From positions 372,001 to 436,000 of the forward strand of contig NZ_CANMVN010000002.1 in assembly GCF_947501425.1 (NCBI RefSeq): a stretch of DNA of 64,000 bases. The letters are read 5' to 3'. The notes under the pieces are model-generated. The model was not told where the DNA came from and made no database searches. It saw only the letters and a program-made list of their open reading frames with translations. Below are positions 8,742 through 18,013 of this stretch, one piece after another (the first letter of the stretch is position 1; the number at the start of each line of letters is the position of its first letter). The stretch comes from an uncultured Psychroserpens sp. GTDB lineage: Bacteria; Bacteroidota; Bacteroidia; Flavobacteriales; Flavobacteriaceae. A program made the position numbers and the translations under genes.

Positions 8742-9568
8742 TGAGTAAAAACAATACTGATGAGATGTCGTTTCTAGACCATCTCGAAGACTTAAGATGG
8801 CATTTAATTAGAGCTACACTGTCTGTACTTATATGTGCTACAGTAGCCTTTATATTTAGTAAAGCTATTTTTAAATATATCATTTTTGCGCCAAAGCAAA
8901 TGGACTTCCCAACCTATAAATGGTTGTGTCAGGCTTCTGAATATATAGGAATAAACGATACTACATTCTGTGCTGCAGAATTTCCATTCAAAATTCAAAG
9001 TTTGGAAATGTCTGCACAATTTTCAGCAGATATCTGGACATCTATTTATACTGGTTTTATAGTAGCCTTTCCATATATCATCTATCAGTTTTGGAGCTTT
9101 ATAAGTCCGGGATTACATCCAAATGAACGAAAACACTCAAGAGGTTTTATTATTATCATGTCTTTATTGTTCTTTATTGGTGTACTATTTGGATATTATA
9201 TCGTTACACCTTTATCTATCAATTTTTTAGCCAATTACAGTATTAGTCCTGATATTGAAAATCAATTTCAAATTAGTTCTTATATCTCATTAATAAGATC
9301 TGCTGCTTTGGCTTCAGGTTTTGTATTTGAATTGCCAATAGTGATTTATTTTTTAACAAAAATAGGACTCGTGACACCAAAGATCATGAAGAAGTATCGA
9401 AAATTCGCTTTGGTTATCGTACTTATCCTTTCAGCAATCATTACACCTCCAGATCTGGCAAGTCAAATTATTGTTGCCATTCCAATTTTGATCTTATACC
9501 AAATCAGTATTTATATCTCTAAAGTGGTAGTTAAAAACCAAAATAAAAAACAAAAAGCCCATGTCTGA
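8741..9568 (+). CDS. tatC: Sec-independent protein translocase TatC
   Basis: 275 residues with six predicted membrane segments, starting with the conserved cytoplasmic FLDHLEDLRWHLIRA. The first periplasmic loop is long (about residues 50-90, with two Cys) compared with E. coli TatC. TatC recognises twin-arginine signal peptides and forms the Tat export complex with TatA. It is coupled to kdsD by a one-base overlap and to the next gene by an eight-base overlap. No tatA is visible in the window. Confidence 0.95.
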   Translation: MSKNNTDEMSFLDHLEDLRWHLIRATLSVLICATVAFIFSKAIFKYIIFAPKQMDFPTYKWLCQASEYIGINDTTFCAAEFPFKIQSLEMSAQFSADIWTSIYTGFIVAFPYIIYQFWSFISPGLHPNERKHSRGFIIIMSLLFFIGVLFGYYIVTPLSINFLANYSISPDIENQFQISSYISLIRSAALASGFVFELPIVIYFLTKIGLVTPKIMKKYRKFALVIVLILSAIITPPDLASQIIVAIPILILYQISIYISKVVVKNQNKKQKAHV

Positions 9569-9908
9569 TATTGTTTCCGATTTTAATGCATACCGTTCTA
9601 AAATGAACGATGCTATCCTTGCTGATAACAATAAAATTATCAAACGTATATTTAATCTCGATACTAACGCATTTACTGAGGGTACTCTTGACAAAAGAAC
9701 CAAAGAACTTCTAGGTCTTGTGGCTTCTACTGTATTACGCTGTGATGATTGTGTAAAGTACCACCTGCAAGCCAGCTATGAGATTGGGTTAAAAAAGGAA
9801 GAAGTTGTTGAAGCACTAAGTATAGCCACGTTAATTGGTGGTACGATTGTTATTCCGCATTTGCGAAAGGCTTATGAGTATTGGGATGCTCTGGAACAAG
9901 AGCGTTAA
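9561..9908 (+). CDS. carboxymuconolactone decarboxylase family protein
   Basis: A 115-residue all-helical protein of the CMD/AhpD-like family. The core is GLVASTVLRCDDCVKYHLQ, with the CxxC-xxx-H motif that in AhpD acts in peroxide reduction. The C-terminal helix IATLIGGTIVIPHLRKAYEYWD is also typical. A role as a small thiol-disulfide or peroxidatic enzyme is inferred from the motif. It overlaps tatC by eight bases and is a conserved neighbour of tatC and kdsD in flavobacteria, to my recollection. Confidence 0.9.
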   Translation: MSDIVSDFNAYRSKMNDAILADNNKIIKRIFNLDTNAFTEGTLDKRTKELLGLVASTVLRCDDCVKYHLQASYEIGLKKEEVVEALSIATLIGGTIVIPHLRKAYEYWDALEQER

Positions 9909-9970
9909 ACTTATAATAAACTAAAAGCGAGTCATTTTGAATTTGCTATTTTAGCATTTATTACACAGCT

Positions 9971-10714
9971 ATGAAGAAATTAAGAGCCGACAATTTAATG
10001 AAGTCCTATAGTGGACGAAAAGTTGTTAAAGACGTGTCTTTGGAAGTTAACCAAGGAGAAATCGTTGGTTTACTTGGACCCAATGGAGCAGGTAAAACCA
10101 CCTCGTTTTACATGATTGTTGGACTCATAAAACCTAATGGTGGTAATATCTATCTCGATAATACTGAAATCACTACATTTCCAATGTATAAGCGAGCTCA
10201 AAATGGTATTGGTTACCTTGCTCAGGAAGCTTCGGTATTTAGAAAATTAAGTATTGAAGATAACATATTGAGTGTGCTTCAGATGACCAAGCTCAGCAAA
10301 AAGCAGCAACAGGACAAAATGGAATCGCTTATTGATGAGTTTAGTCTAGGTCATATTAGAAAAAATAGAGGCGACTTACTCTCAGGTGGTGAACGTCGTC
10401 GAACAGAAATTGCTCGTGCATTGGCTACAGATCCAGATTTTATTCTCTTGGATGAACCCTTTGCTGGTGTTGACCCTGTTGCCGTAGAGGATATCCAACG
10501 TATTATTGCTCAACTTACTAAAAAGAATATTGGTATTCTCATAACCGATCATAATGTACAGGAAACTCTAGCCATTACAGATAGAACCTATTTGATGTTT
10601 GAAGGTAGTATTCTTAAAGCTGGTAAACCCGAAGAACTTGCCAGTGACGAAATGGTACGTAAAGTGTATTTAGGTCAGAATTTTGAACTTAGAAAAAAGA
10701 AATTAGAATTTTAA
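9971..10714 (+). CDS. lptB: LPS export ABC transporter ATP-binding protein LptB
   Basis: 247 residues. Walker A is GPNGAGKTT, the signature is LSGGERRRTEIARALA and Walker B is FILLDEPFAGVD. The Q-loop region GIGYLAQEASVFRKL is diagnostic for LptB. It powers LPS extraction from the inner membrane with LptF/LptG and the Lpt bridge; those partners are not in the window. Its position after kdsD groups LPS synthesis and export. Confidence 0.95.
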   Translation: MKKLRADNLMKSYSGRKVVKDVSLEVNQGEIVGLLGPNGAGKTTSFYMIVGLIKPNGGNIYLDNTEITTFPMYKRAQNGIGYLAQEASVFRKLSIEDNILSVLQMTKLSKKQQQDKMESLIDEFSLGHIRKNRGDLLSGGERRRTEIARALATDPDFILLDEPFAGVDPVAVEDIQRIIAQLTKKNIGILITDHNVQETLAITDRTYLMFEGSILKAGKPEELASDEMVRKVYLGQNFELRKKKLEF

Positions 10715-10716
10715 CT

Positions 10717-10950
10717 TTGAATGATATTTTTCAGACTGACTGGTTTTCACTTTACATCATTCCACTCCTTTTTGTTTTAGCCTATTTTCTCCATAAAAAG
10801 CTAGTCAAAACTTCTATTTACACTGAAAAAGTCAAAAACAAAGGTTGTGTTACCAGCTATATTTACTTTAATGCATTATTACTCATTACGTATTTAGTTG
10901 TGCTAGTAATATTTTCAATTATTCACCTGATTACATATTTACTTTACTGA
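10717..10950 (+). CDS. small two-helix membrane protein
   Basis: A 77-residue ORF starting at TTG three bases after the lptB stop. It has two strong hydrophobic segments (about 11-25 and 51-75) separated by a basic loop (KKLVKTSIYTEKVKNKG). No family is recognised. Its close placement behind lptB and clean membrane pattern favour a real gene. It ends with a short tail-to-tail overlap with another small membrane ORF. Confidence 0.6.
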   Translation: MNDIFQTDWFSLYIIPLLFVLAYFLHKKLVKTSIYTEKVKNKGCVTSYIYFNALLLITYLVVLVIFSIIHLITYLLY

Positions 10951-11114
10951 AACCCATTAATAATTAGTGCTAATCCAATAACAATTAGACACAGGACTCC
11001 AATATAAAGCTTGATCATACGATCGGTACTTTTTATTCTATAATAGGTGAAGTGGAATATTCTGGCACCTATAATCAGGACTAGTATGCCTAGTACGATT
11101 TCAACAACTCTCAA
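10944..11114 (-). CDS. small two-helix membrane protein, TTG start
   Basis: My translation from the TTG at 11112-11114 gives 56 residues beginning MRVVEIVLGILVLIIGARIF, then a basic loop (YYRIKSTDRMIK) and a second hydrophobic helix (LYIGVLCLIVIGLALIINGF). The frame has a stop just upstream and no ATG. The two-helix layout with a positive turn looks like a genuine membrane hairpin. It may be co-transcribed with neither neighbour; the gap to terC is 28 bases. Family unknown. Confidence 0.5.
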   Translation of the reverse strand: MRVVEIVLGILVLIIGARIFHFTYYRIKSTDRMIKLYIGVLCLIVIGLALIINGFQ

Positions 11115-11142
11115 ATTAGTTTCATTTACATTATATTAGATA

Positions 11143-11976
11143 CTATGCGTTTTGATCTTTAGTTTCCATACTTTCAACACTCTTTTCTTGTTCGGCAATT
11201 AGTTTCTTTTGATAACGGCCTTGTACAATATCTGTAATCACTAAAATGGCAATCACAAAATAGAATGTTGTTTTACTCATTGGAACAATCTCATTTCCGA
11301 AGATTTTTAAATGTGCCAAATGTCCGCCTTCGGTAACCAACATAATACCAACTATGAATAAAATGAAAAGCCCAAGTACTTCATACATTCTGTTTTTAGC
11401 TAAGAAAGCAGAAATCCTGTCAGCTAAGAGTAACATCAACAACCCACTAGCCACAATAGCAATAGCCATAATAACAAATGCTGTGGTAGAGTTTTCAATA
11501 TCACTTGTTAGTCCAATAGCAGCAAGAATTGAATCAAAAGAAAAAACCAAATTCATAATAACAATACTTGTAATTGCAGCATTTGCAGACTTTCGGCGTT
11601 TTGATCCATTATCAACGTCATGATCCAGATCAGGACTACCAATCATATGCCATATTTCTTTGATGGCTGTATAAATAATAAAAGAACCTCCTAATAATAC
11701 AATGATACTGTGCCCATTGAATGCAAAGTCAAAAACGTCTTCGACTTTTCCTGTTAGAAACGAAAATGGTTCCTGAAAAAAGTCGATAATTGAGACAAGT
11801 ACAAACAACAATACAATCCTTAAAACAATAGCAATTAAGATCCCTAATTTTCGTACGCGCTTTTGATCGTCCTGAGGTGCTTTTTTAGATTCTAAGGAAA
11901 TGTAAAGCAAATTATCAAATCCCAAAACAGCTTGCAGCATGACAAGCATTAACAGCGTGAAAATATTTTCTAACAT
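11143..11976 (-). CDS. TerC family integral membrane protein
   Basis: 277 residues with about seven to eight membrane helices and the paired TerC repeats. The first carries VLGFDNLLYI (about 17-26) and the second VFSFDSILAAIGL, each with the buried acidic residue typical of the family. TerC-type proteins are linked to metal ion (Mn) efflux or metalation of exported proteins, and to tellurite resistance when found with ter genes. No ter genes are here, so metal homeostasis is the likelier role. It is 10 bases downstream of the pssA gene. Confidence 0.9.
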   Translation of the reverse strand: MLENIFTLLMLVMLQAVLGFDNLLYISLESKKAPQDDQKRVRKLGILIAIVLRIVLLFVLVSIIDFFQEPFSFLTGKVEDVFDFAFNGHSIIVLLGGSFIIYTAIKEIWHMIGSPDLDHDVDNGSKRRKSANAAITSIVIMNLVFSFDSILAAIGLTSDIENSTTAFVIMAIAIVASGLLMLLLADRISAFLAKNRMYEVLGLFILFIVGIMLVTEGGHLAHLKIFGNEIVPMSKTTFYFVIAILVITDIVQGRYQKKLIAEQEKSVESMETKDQNA

Positions 11977-11986
11977 GTGTAATTAG

Positions 11987-12742
11987 TTATTTAGTCGTTA
12001 AGTTATCTATAATTGAAAGCATAATGTAAAGTAAAATAATAATAGGTATGGCTATAAAATGAAATAGCAATAATAAGATGATTGTTGATATAATGAGCAC
12101 ATATCTATATGTGTTATTTGAAAAGCCATAATTTTTAAACTTCAAAGCAAAAAGTTTAATATTAGAATTAAGTAAATAGCAACTCAATAGTGTTATAGCA
12201 ATTAAAAACCATTGGTTCAAAATCAAGGATGACGCCATATTGCTATTTTGAAATTCTATGATTAAAGGCAGAGACAAAATAAGCAATGTGTTTGCTGGTG
12301 TTGGCAATCCTTTGAAATAAGATTGCTGGTCTTCATCAATATTAAATTTTGCCAAACGATAGGCTGAAGCCAATGTGATAAAAAGACCAACAAGAGCTAA
12401 AGGCACAATATTCAAATCTGAAAAACTAAAACCCGAATTCCAATCGTTTTGAGTGACCACTTCCGGAGCATTAATACTCAAGGAAATAAGCTTATACATA
12501 ACAATTCCTGGCACTAATCCGCTTGTAACCATATCTGCTAGAGAATCTAACTGAACACCTAACTCACTTTGAACATTAAGCTGTCTCGCCAATAATCCAT
12601 CAAAGAAGTCAAAGAAAATACCAACAAACACAAAGACAGATGTAGCAATGAAATTATTATGAACAGCAAATACAACTGCAATACTTCCGCAGAATAAATT
12701 TAAGAGGGTTACAAAATTTGGAATGTACTTTTTTACAGACAT
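11987..12742 (-). CDS. pssA: CDP-diacylglycerol--serine O-phosphatidyltransferase
   Basis: 251 residues, polytopic. The CDP-alcohol phosphotransferase motif is complete, with D48, G49, A52, R53, G62, D66 and D70. The family uses CDP-diacylglycerol. The spacing and length fit bacterial type II phosphatidylserine synthase, which supplies phosphatidylethanolamine, the main phospholipid of the group. Phosphatidylglycerophosphate synthase is the alternative, but N-terminal YIPNFVTLLNLFCGS fits PssA better. A -7-like box TATTTTTA lies on the minus strand at 12757-12764. Confidence 0.9.
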   Translation of the reverse strand: MSVKKYIPNFVTLLNLFCGSIAVVFAVHNNFIATSVFVFVGIFFDFFDGLLARQLNVQSELGVQLDSLADMVTSGLVPGIVMYKLISLSINAPEVVTQNDWNSGFSFSDLNIVPLALVGLFITLASAYRLAKFNIDEDQQSYFKGLPTPANTLLILSLPLIIEFQNSNMASSLILNQWFLIAITLLSCYLLNSNIKLFALKFKNYGFSNNTYRYVLIISTIILLLLFHFIAIPIIILLYIMLSIIDNLTTK

Positions 12743-12826
12743 GCATAAGATTTGTGTAAAAATAGCAAACTATTTACGACTAATGCAAGTGAAGTACAAT
12801 ATCTAGCTCGATTTACAGTTTAATAG

Positions 12827-13930
12827 ATGGAAAATATTGTGCATCTTTGTAAAAAAATTTTGCTGTTGAAAAAATACATATTCATTGTCTCTACTTTGAT
12901 AACATTTTTTTGCACTGCTCAGACCAAATATTCTAATGAATTTTTAAATATTGGTGTGGATGCAGCTGCTTTAGGAATGAGCAATAGTGTGGTTTCTCAC
13001 ACCGCAGATGTCAACTCTGGTTATTGGAATCCTGCAGGTCTCGTTAATCTTGAAGACAATCAATTAGCGCTCTTACACTCTAATTATTTTGCCAATATTG
13101 CTAATTACAATTATATCGCATTTGCAAAACCTCTTGATGACAGAAGTGCTATTGGATTGTCACTTATTAGATTTGGTGTGGATGATATTTTAGATACCAC
13201 TCAATTGATCGATGATCAAGGGAATATTAATTACGATCGTGTGAGCTTGTTTTCAACTGCCGATTATGCCTTAACCTTTTCTTATGCCAGACGTTTACCT
13301 CTTGATGGATTAAGTTATGGTGTCAATGCAAAAGTAGTTCGTCGTGTTATTGGTGACTTTGCTAATTCTTGGGGTTTCGGACTTGATGCTGCCATTCAAT
13401 TTGAAACCAAAAACGATTGGAAATTTGGTATCATGGCAAGAGATATTACCACAACATTTAATGCATGGTCTTTTAATGAAGATAAGTTAGCTGATATTCA
13501 AAATGCCATTGAAGGTCAAAATCAAACAGTTCCTGAAAGCACCGAAATTACCATACCAAAATTACAAATTGGTATGTCTAAGAAATTTGTATTCCATTAT
13601 GATTACACACTTCTCACTTCATTAGATTTAAATGTAAGATTTGAAGAGAATAATGATATCATTTCTACATCTTTTGCTAGTGTAAATCCGGCTTTAGGAT
13701 TCGAGTTTGGATATACAGACCTTGTGTTTTTACGAGCAGGATTAGGAAATTTTCAAAATGAACTACAGATTGACAACTCTGAAGACTTAACATTTCAGCC
13801 TAGTCTAGGTCTTGGATTTAAGTATAGAGGTATTCAAATAGACTACGCATTTACAGACATTGGAGATCAAAGTGCTGCTTTATATTCAAATGTATTTTCA
13901 TTAAAACTTGATTTTAGTATCTTTAGATAG
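12827..13930 (+). CDS. PorV/PorQ-like outer membrane barrel protein
   Basis: About 367 residues. After a signal peptide ending FFCTAQ come the PorV/UPF0164 hallmarks FLNIGVDAAALGMSNSVV and SGYWNPAGL, then alternating beta strands of a barrel ending in an aromatic residue. PorV/PorQ proteins act in or resemble the type IX secretion attachment complex; this one is probably a paralogue of unknown cargo. The in-frame TTG at 12866 would give the more classical signal MKKYIFIVSTLITFFCTAQ and may be the true start. Its TAG overlaps the GTG of lnt by one base. Confidence 0.85.
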   Translation: MENIVHLCKKILLLKKYIFIVSTLITFFCTAQTKYSNEFLNIGVDAAALGMSNSVVSHTADVNSGYWNPAGLVNLEDNQLALLHSNYFANIANYNYIAFAKPLDDRSAIGLSLIRFGVDDILDTTQLIDDQGNINYDRVSLFSTADYALTFSYARRLPLDGLSYGVNAKVVRRVIGDFANSWGFGLDAAIQFETKNDWKFGIMARDITTTFNAWSFNEDKLADIQNAIEGQNQTVPESTEITIPKLQIGMSKKFVFHYDYTLLTSLDLNVRFEENNDIISTSFASVNPALGFEFGYTDLVFLRAGLGNFQNELQIDNSEDLTFQPSLGLGFKYRGIQIDYAFTDIGDQSAALYSNVFSLKLDFSIFR

Positions 13931-15528
13931 TGAATAGACCTTTACTAGCCTTCATTTCAGGAATATTACTAGCTTTAGGATGGCCAACCTATGGTTTCCC
14001 TATCTTATTGTTTTTTGCTTTTGTCCCACTGCTCTTAGCAGAACAGCAATTACGATTGTCTCATGCTAAACGTAAAGGCTTGGCAATTTTTGGGCTCTCT
14101 TACCTTGCTTTTTTTATTTGGAATATCACAACTACCAGCTGGTTGAGACATGCAAGTATCTTTGGTGCCAGTTTTGCCGTTTTTGTCAATACAGCATTAA
14201 TGGCGTTACTCATGCTCATTTATCATAAATACGCCAAAAGACAATCTCAAAACAGAGCTTTACTTTTTTTGGTTGCACTTTGGATCAGTTTTGAAAAATT
14301 ACATCTTCATTGGGAATTTTCATGGCCATGGCTTAATTTGGGTAATGGGTTTTCAGAATACATCAGTTGGATCCAATGGTATGAATATACTGGTACGTTT
14401 GGCGGCACTCTTTGGGTATGGATCTTGAATGTTTTAGTTTTTAAAGGTGTTCTATCTTATCAAAAAGAATCGTCTAAATCTGTTTTAAAATCTTTACTTC
14501 TGAAATGTGCCACATTAATTATAGTGCCTATTCTGATTTCATTAGGCATCTATTACAACTACTCACACAAAGGAGATAATGTGAATATTATTGCACTGCA
14601 GCCCAATATTGATCCGTACTCTGAAAAATACAATATGACCAACCTGAAGTTTTCAGATATATTTGTTGAGTTGGCCAATTCTAAAATTACAGACTCTACT
14701 GATTTTGTGATTGCTCCTGAAACATTCTTTGCAGAAAGCACACGACTTTCAAAGTTTGAAAATTCACTATTAAGAAGCAGACTCGATCGTTATGTGAGTC
14801 AGCATCCTAATGTTAACCTTTTGACTGGTATTTCATTTATTGAATGGTTTAGTGATAAAAGCAAAATACGAAAGCAAACCAACACCTATAAGTTTAGACC
14901 AAACACTTGGTACGACGACTATAATTCAGCAATTTTTATAAATACCTCAGACTCCGTTGCCCAATACAACAAATCGAAATTGGTAGTTGGTGTTGAAAAT
15001 TTCCCCTATCAAAGTGTTTTAAAACCCATCATAGGAGAAGCCATGATTGATCTTGGAGGAACTGTAGCTATGAAAACCACTCAAGATTATCGAAGTGTAT
15101 TCATTTCTTCAAATGCTAAGTTTAAGGCGGGACCTATCATCTGTTATGAATCGGTATATGGTGAATTTGTTAGTGGTTATGTGAGAAATGAAGCTAATTT
15201 TTTAGCCATTATTACCAATGATGCATGGTGGAACGAAACACAAGGTCATAAACAACATTTAAGCTACGCTAGGTTACGTGCTGTAGAAACAAGACGTGAT
15301 ATTGTGCGAAGTGCAAATACAGGTATTTCGGCAATTATAAATGCTAAAGGTGAAATAACCAGCAAATTAGGGTATAACAAAAAAGGAGCTTTAGCAGGTC
15401 AAATCACGACCAACGATAAGATTACATTTTACGTTATGGCTGGAGATTATATTGCACGTATCAGCATATTTGTATTGATTTTTGTCTTCTTAATCGGTTT
15501 CTTCCGGAGACAAAGAAAAACGTTATAA
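13930..15528 (+). CDS. lnt: apolipoprotein N-acyltransferase Lnt
   Basis: 532 residues. About six N-terminal membrane helices are followed by a periplasmic carbon-nitrogen hydrolase domain (from about 215) and a last helix near the C-terminus. The catalytic triad candidates are E264 (IAPETFF), K348 (YNKSKLV) and C405 (GPIICYESVYGEFV). Lnt adds the third acyl chain to lipoproteins in the inner membrane. The start is GTG, overlapping the previous stop. Length and motif order match the family. Confidence 0.95.
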   Translation: MNRPLLAFISGILLALGWPTYGFPILLFFAFVPLLLAEQQLRLSHAKRKGLAIFGLSYLAFFIWNITTTSWLRHASIFGASFAVFVNTALMALLMLIYHKYAKRQSQNRALLFLVALWISFEKLHLHWEFSWPWLNLGNGFSEYISWIQWYEYTGTFGGTLWVWILNVLVFKGVLSYQKESSKSVLKSLLLKCATLIIVPILISLGIYYNYSHKGDNVNIIALQPNIDPYSEKYNMTNLKFSDIFVELANSKITDSTDFVIAPETFFAESTRLSKFENSLLRSRLDRYVSQHPNVNLLTGISFIEWFSDKSKIRKQTNTYKFRPNTWYDDYNSAIFINTSDSVAQYNKSKLVVGVENFPYQSVLKPIIGEAMIDLGGTVAMKTTQDYRSVFISSNAKFKAGPIICYESVYGEFVSGYVRNEANFLAIITNDAWWNETQGHKQHLSYARLRAVETRRDIVRSANTGISAIINAKGEITSKLGYNKKGALAGQITTNDKITFYVMAGDYIARISIFVLIFVFLIGFFRRQRKTL

Positions 15529-15562
15529 TTTCAATCTAGATTCAACTAAACTAATAGAAATG

Positions 15563-16957
15563 TTACTGACCTCTGTAGTACAATATGGTACTGAGCGTCT
15601 TGACAATGATATTGATATCTAAGAACACACTTCTATGCTTGATATAAAACAAATCATACTGAAGTTTTGTTAAACTATCATCTACAGAAGAACCATAACG
15701 TGTATTCACTTGAGCCCATCCTGTAAGTCCTGGCTTTACAATGTGTCTGGTTTCATAGAATGGAATAATACGAGATAATTCGTTAACAAAGAAAGGTCGC
15801 TCAGGTCTAGGACCTATGATGCTCATATCTCCTCTTAAAACATTGATAAATTGTGGAATTTCATCTAAACGAGAACGCCTTAAAAACATTCCGAATTTTG
15901 TAATTCTTGAATCATTTTTCTGAGCCCATTTCGCACCACTTTCTTCTGCATTGACAACCATACTTCTCAACTTAACAATTTGAAAAAGTTTTCCGTTTTG
16001 ACCTACACGCTCTTGAAAATAAAAGATAGGACCTTTATTAGCAATCAGGTTTCCGAGGTAAATAAAAGGCAAAATCAATATTCCAAACAAGAGTCCGAAA
16101 ATTGAAAATATAATATCAAATGTTCTATGAAAGAACAGATAAAGTGTGTTTTGATTACTGCGACTAAAAGGGAAATATTTATAAAAGTCTTTACCAACAA
16201 ACTGAATTGGCACTCGGTAAGTAATCTCTTCAAATACTTGTGTGTATTCTCTTATTGTAAAACCTTGATCTAACAATGCAATCAGATCGTGATAGATTTC
16301 AGGTGTTATAGTTTCTGAATTGTAACTCGCCACAAGAATTTCTGATATCTTCTCATCTCTAATAACATTCATTAAATCAGCAGATGCAAACTCTTTAAGT
16401 CCTTTGAATTTGATTGGATTTTCAACTTCCTTTTCAGAGTTAATAAATCCGACAATCTTATAATTGGGATCCGATTGGTTTAAAGGTTTGATTATATTTT
16501 CAACATTAGAAATTTCACCAACTAAAAGCACCTTCTTATAAAACCTAGGAGTAGAAATAAACGTGACATATGCCCATCTCCATATAAAAATAGTTGTTAT
16601 TGTAGTTACGTAAAAGTATACGATTTTTAGTCGTTGTTCTGGTAAAAATGGCGTTACCACAGGAGTTAATAAATAAAATAATACTGTAGTAGAAGCTGTT
16701 AAAACAATATTTCTAAAGGTAACATCTAATTTACTGGATTTTTGAAGGTTATAGATTTCAAAAATAGATCCGAATATTGTAATATAAATGGCGAAGACAA
16801 CAAGATATACAAAACTCTCCCTGTTAACGGTCAAATAATCATATTTTATGGTGTTCTGTAGAATATACAATCCAAGCAATACCACACAAATATCTACAAT
16901 ACGCAACAATAGTTTGCGTTCTGAAATTTCAAAATGTATGTCTTTTTTGCGGCTCAT
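15563..16957 (-). CDS. polyprenyl glycosylphosphotransferase, WcaJ-like (long form)
   Basis: 464 residues. Four N-terminal membrane helices are followed by a CoA-binding-like Rossmann region (about 140-240), a further membrane segment near 275-300 and the catalytic phosphoglycosyl transferase domain. That domain shows RRSRLDEIPQ, GDMSIIGPRPERP and KPGLTGWAQVN. It transfers a sugar-1-phosphate from a UDP-sugar to undecaprenyl phosphate and so starts repeat-unit assembly. It is the last gene of the polysaccharide locus. A second, shorter enzyme of the same activity class sits near the other end (46 kb). Confidence 0.93.
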   Translation of the reverse strand: MSRKKDIHFEISERKLLLRIVDICVVLLGLYILQNTIKYDYLTVNRESFVYLVVFAIYITIFGSIFEIYNLQKSSKLDVTFRNIVLTASTTVLFYLLTPVVTPFLPEQRLKIVYFYVTTITTIFIWRWAYVTFISTPRFYKKVLLVGEISNVENIIKPLNQSDPNYKIVGFINSEKEVENPIKFKGLKEFASADLMNVIRDEKISEILVASYNSETITPEIYHDLIALLDQGFTIREYTQVFEEITYRVPIQFVGKDFYKYFPFSRSNQNTLYLFFHRTFDIIFSIFGLLFGILILPFIYLGNLIANKGPIFYFQERVGQNGKLFQIVKLRSMVVNAEESGAKWAQKNDSRITKFGMFLRRSRLDEIPQFINVLRGDMSIIGPRPERPFFVNELSRIIPFYETRHIVKPGLTGWAQVNTRYGSSVDDSLTKLQYDLFYIKHRSVFLDINIIVKTLSTILYYRGQ

Positions 16958-17005
16958 GTTTTCAAGAAGATCTTTGGTAAATATAATAAGTTAAAATTTA
17001 ACAAA

Positions 17006-18013
17006 TTATAAAATTTTAATCCAAAGTTTTTTGACATTTTCCCAATCAAATTGTTCTACTTGCGCTCTTGCATTTTTAATAATCTTCTCGCGTTTAGCTT
17101 TATCATTTAGCAATTGCACAATAGCTTCAATCATCTCATCTTGATTGTTTGGTTGAACCAGAATACCAGCGTCGTCATTAGATATTAAAAATGGCATACC
17201 TCCAACATTGGTTGACACAACAGGTAGCCCTAAAGCCATAGCTTCTATGACACTTACTGGTGTATTATCAAAATTAGTAGTGTTTATAAATATATTATAT
17301 GCTTTAGACAACCTGATCCATTCTGTTTTACTGAGTTTTCCAGTTAGTTTCACATTTAACTTTAGGCTTTTAACAAGATCTTCAATTTGCTTTAATGTGC
17401 CATCACTATCTGGACCTACCATACATAATTCAGCTTCAGGATATAACGTTTTTAATTTTGCAAATACATGAATGGCCAATTTAGGATTGTAGATTTTTGA
17501 GAATGATCTTACCCATAAGAGTTTGGGTGCCTCATAAGATTTTGGGTAAACTTGATAGTTTTCAATTTTAAGTGTGTTAGGTATATACTTTACATTGTCA
17601 TATCCATAGTTTTTAAAGCTATTTTTTAAATACAATGAAGGAGACACACTACATTTGGCATGATTAAAGATCAAACCACACATTTTAGGGTGCTTCTTCA
17701 AGCGAGCTGGTAAGTTTCCACCATTGAGACTAGGTATATAATCTCTACGAAACAGCCGACACAACTGACTAATAATTAATGCAAAATAAAAATTATGTGT
17801 ACTGTAAGTATCGATTATAACCACATCCACTTTTCTAACACGTCTCAATAAGGCTAGAATCATATCCAATAACCTCAACACTTTGTTACTCACTGTGGAA
17901 GCATAATACATTGTATATCCTTCACCAGACAACAAATCTCCAAGAATATGAATAGATGATATGTTGCTTGTTTTATTTTGTAATTTGTTTCCTATGTATA
18001 GTATGCTTTTCAT
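17006..18013 (-). CDS. glycosyltransferase family 4
   Basis: 335 residues with a GT-B fold. The C-terminal nucleotide-sugar domain carries LLWVRSFSKIYNPKLAIHVF and the EX7E region VIEAMALGLPVVSTNVGG. No signal or membrane helix. It should transfer one sugar of the repeat unit on the cytoplasmic face; donor and acceptor cannot be told from the sequence. It overlaps the Wzy-like gene upstream by 41 bases. Confidence 0.9.
   Translation of the reverse strand: MKSILYIGNKLQNKTSNISSIHILGDLLSGEGYTMYYASTVSNKVLRLLDMILALLRRVRKVDVVIIDTYSTHNFYFALIISQLCRLFRRDYIPSLNGGNLPARLKKHPKMCGLIFNHAKCSVSPSLYLKNSFKNYGYDNVKYIPNTLKIENYQVYPKSYEAPKLLWVRSFSKIYNPKLAIHVFAKLKTLYPEAELCMVGPDSDGTLKQIEDLVKSLKLNVKLTGKLSKTEWIRLSKAYNIFINTTNFDNTPVSVIEAMALGLPVVSTNVGGMPFLISNDDAGILVQPNNQDEMIEAIVQLLNDKAKREKIIKNARAQVEQFDWENVKKLWIKIL

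Noticed and set aside
12827-13930. Evidence of a complete type IX secretion locus
   Set aside because: Only a PorV/PorQ-like barrel is present; no other secretion or gliding genes are nearby.
17973-18013. Frameshift or artefact at the 41-base overlap of the Wzy-like and GT4 genes
   Set aside because: Both proteins are complete with family-typical ends, and overlaps of similar kind occur throughout the locus.
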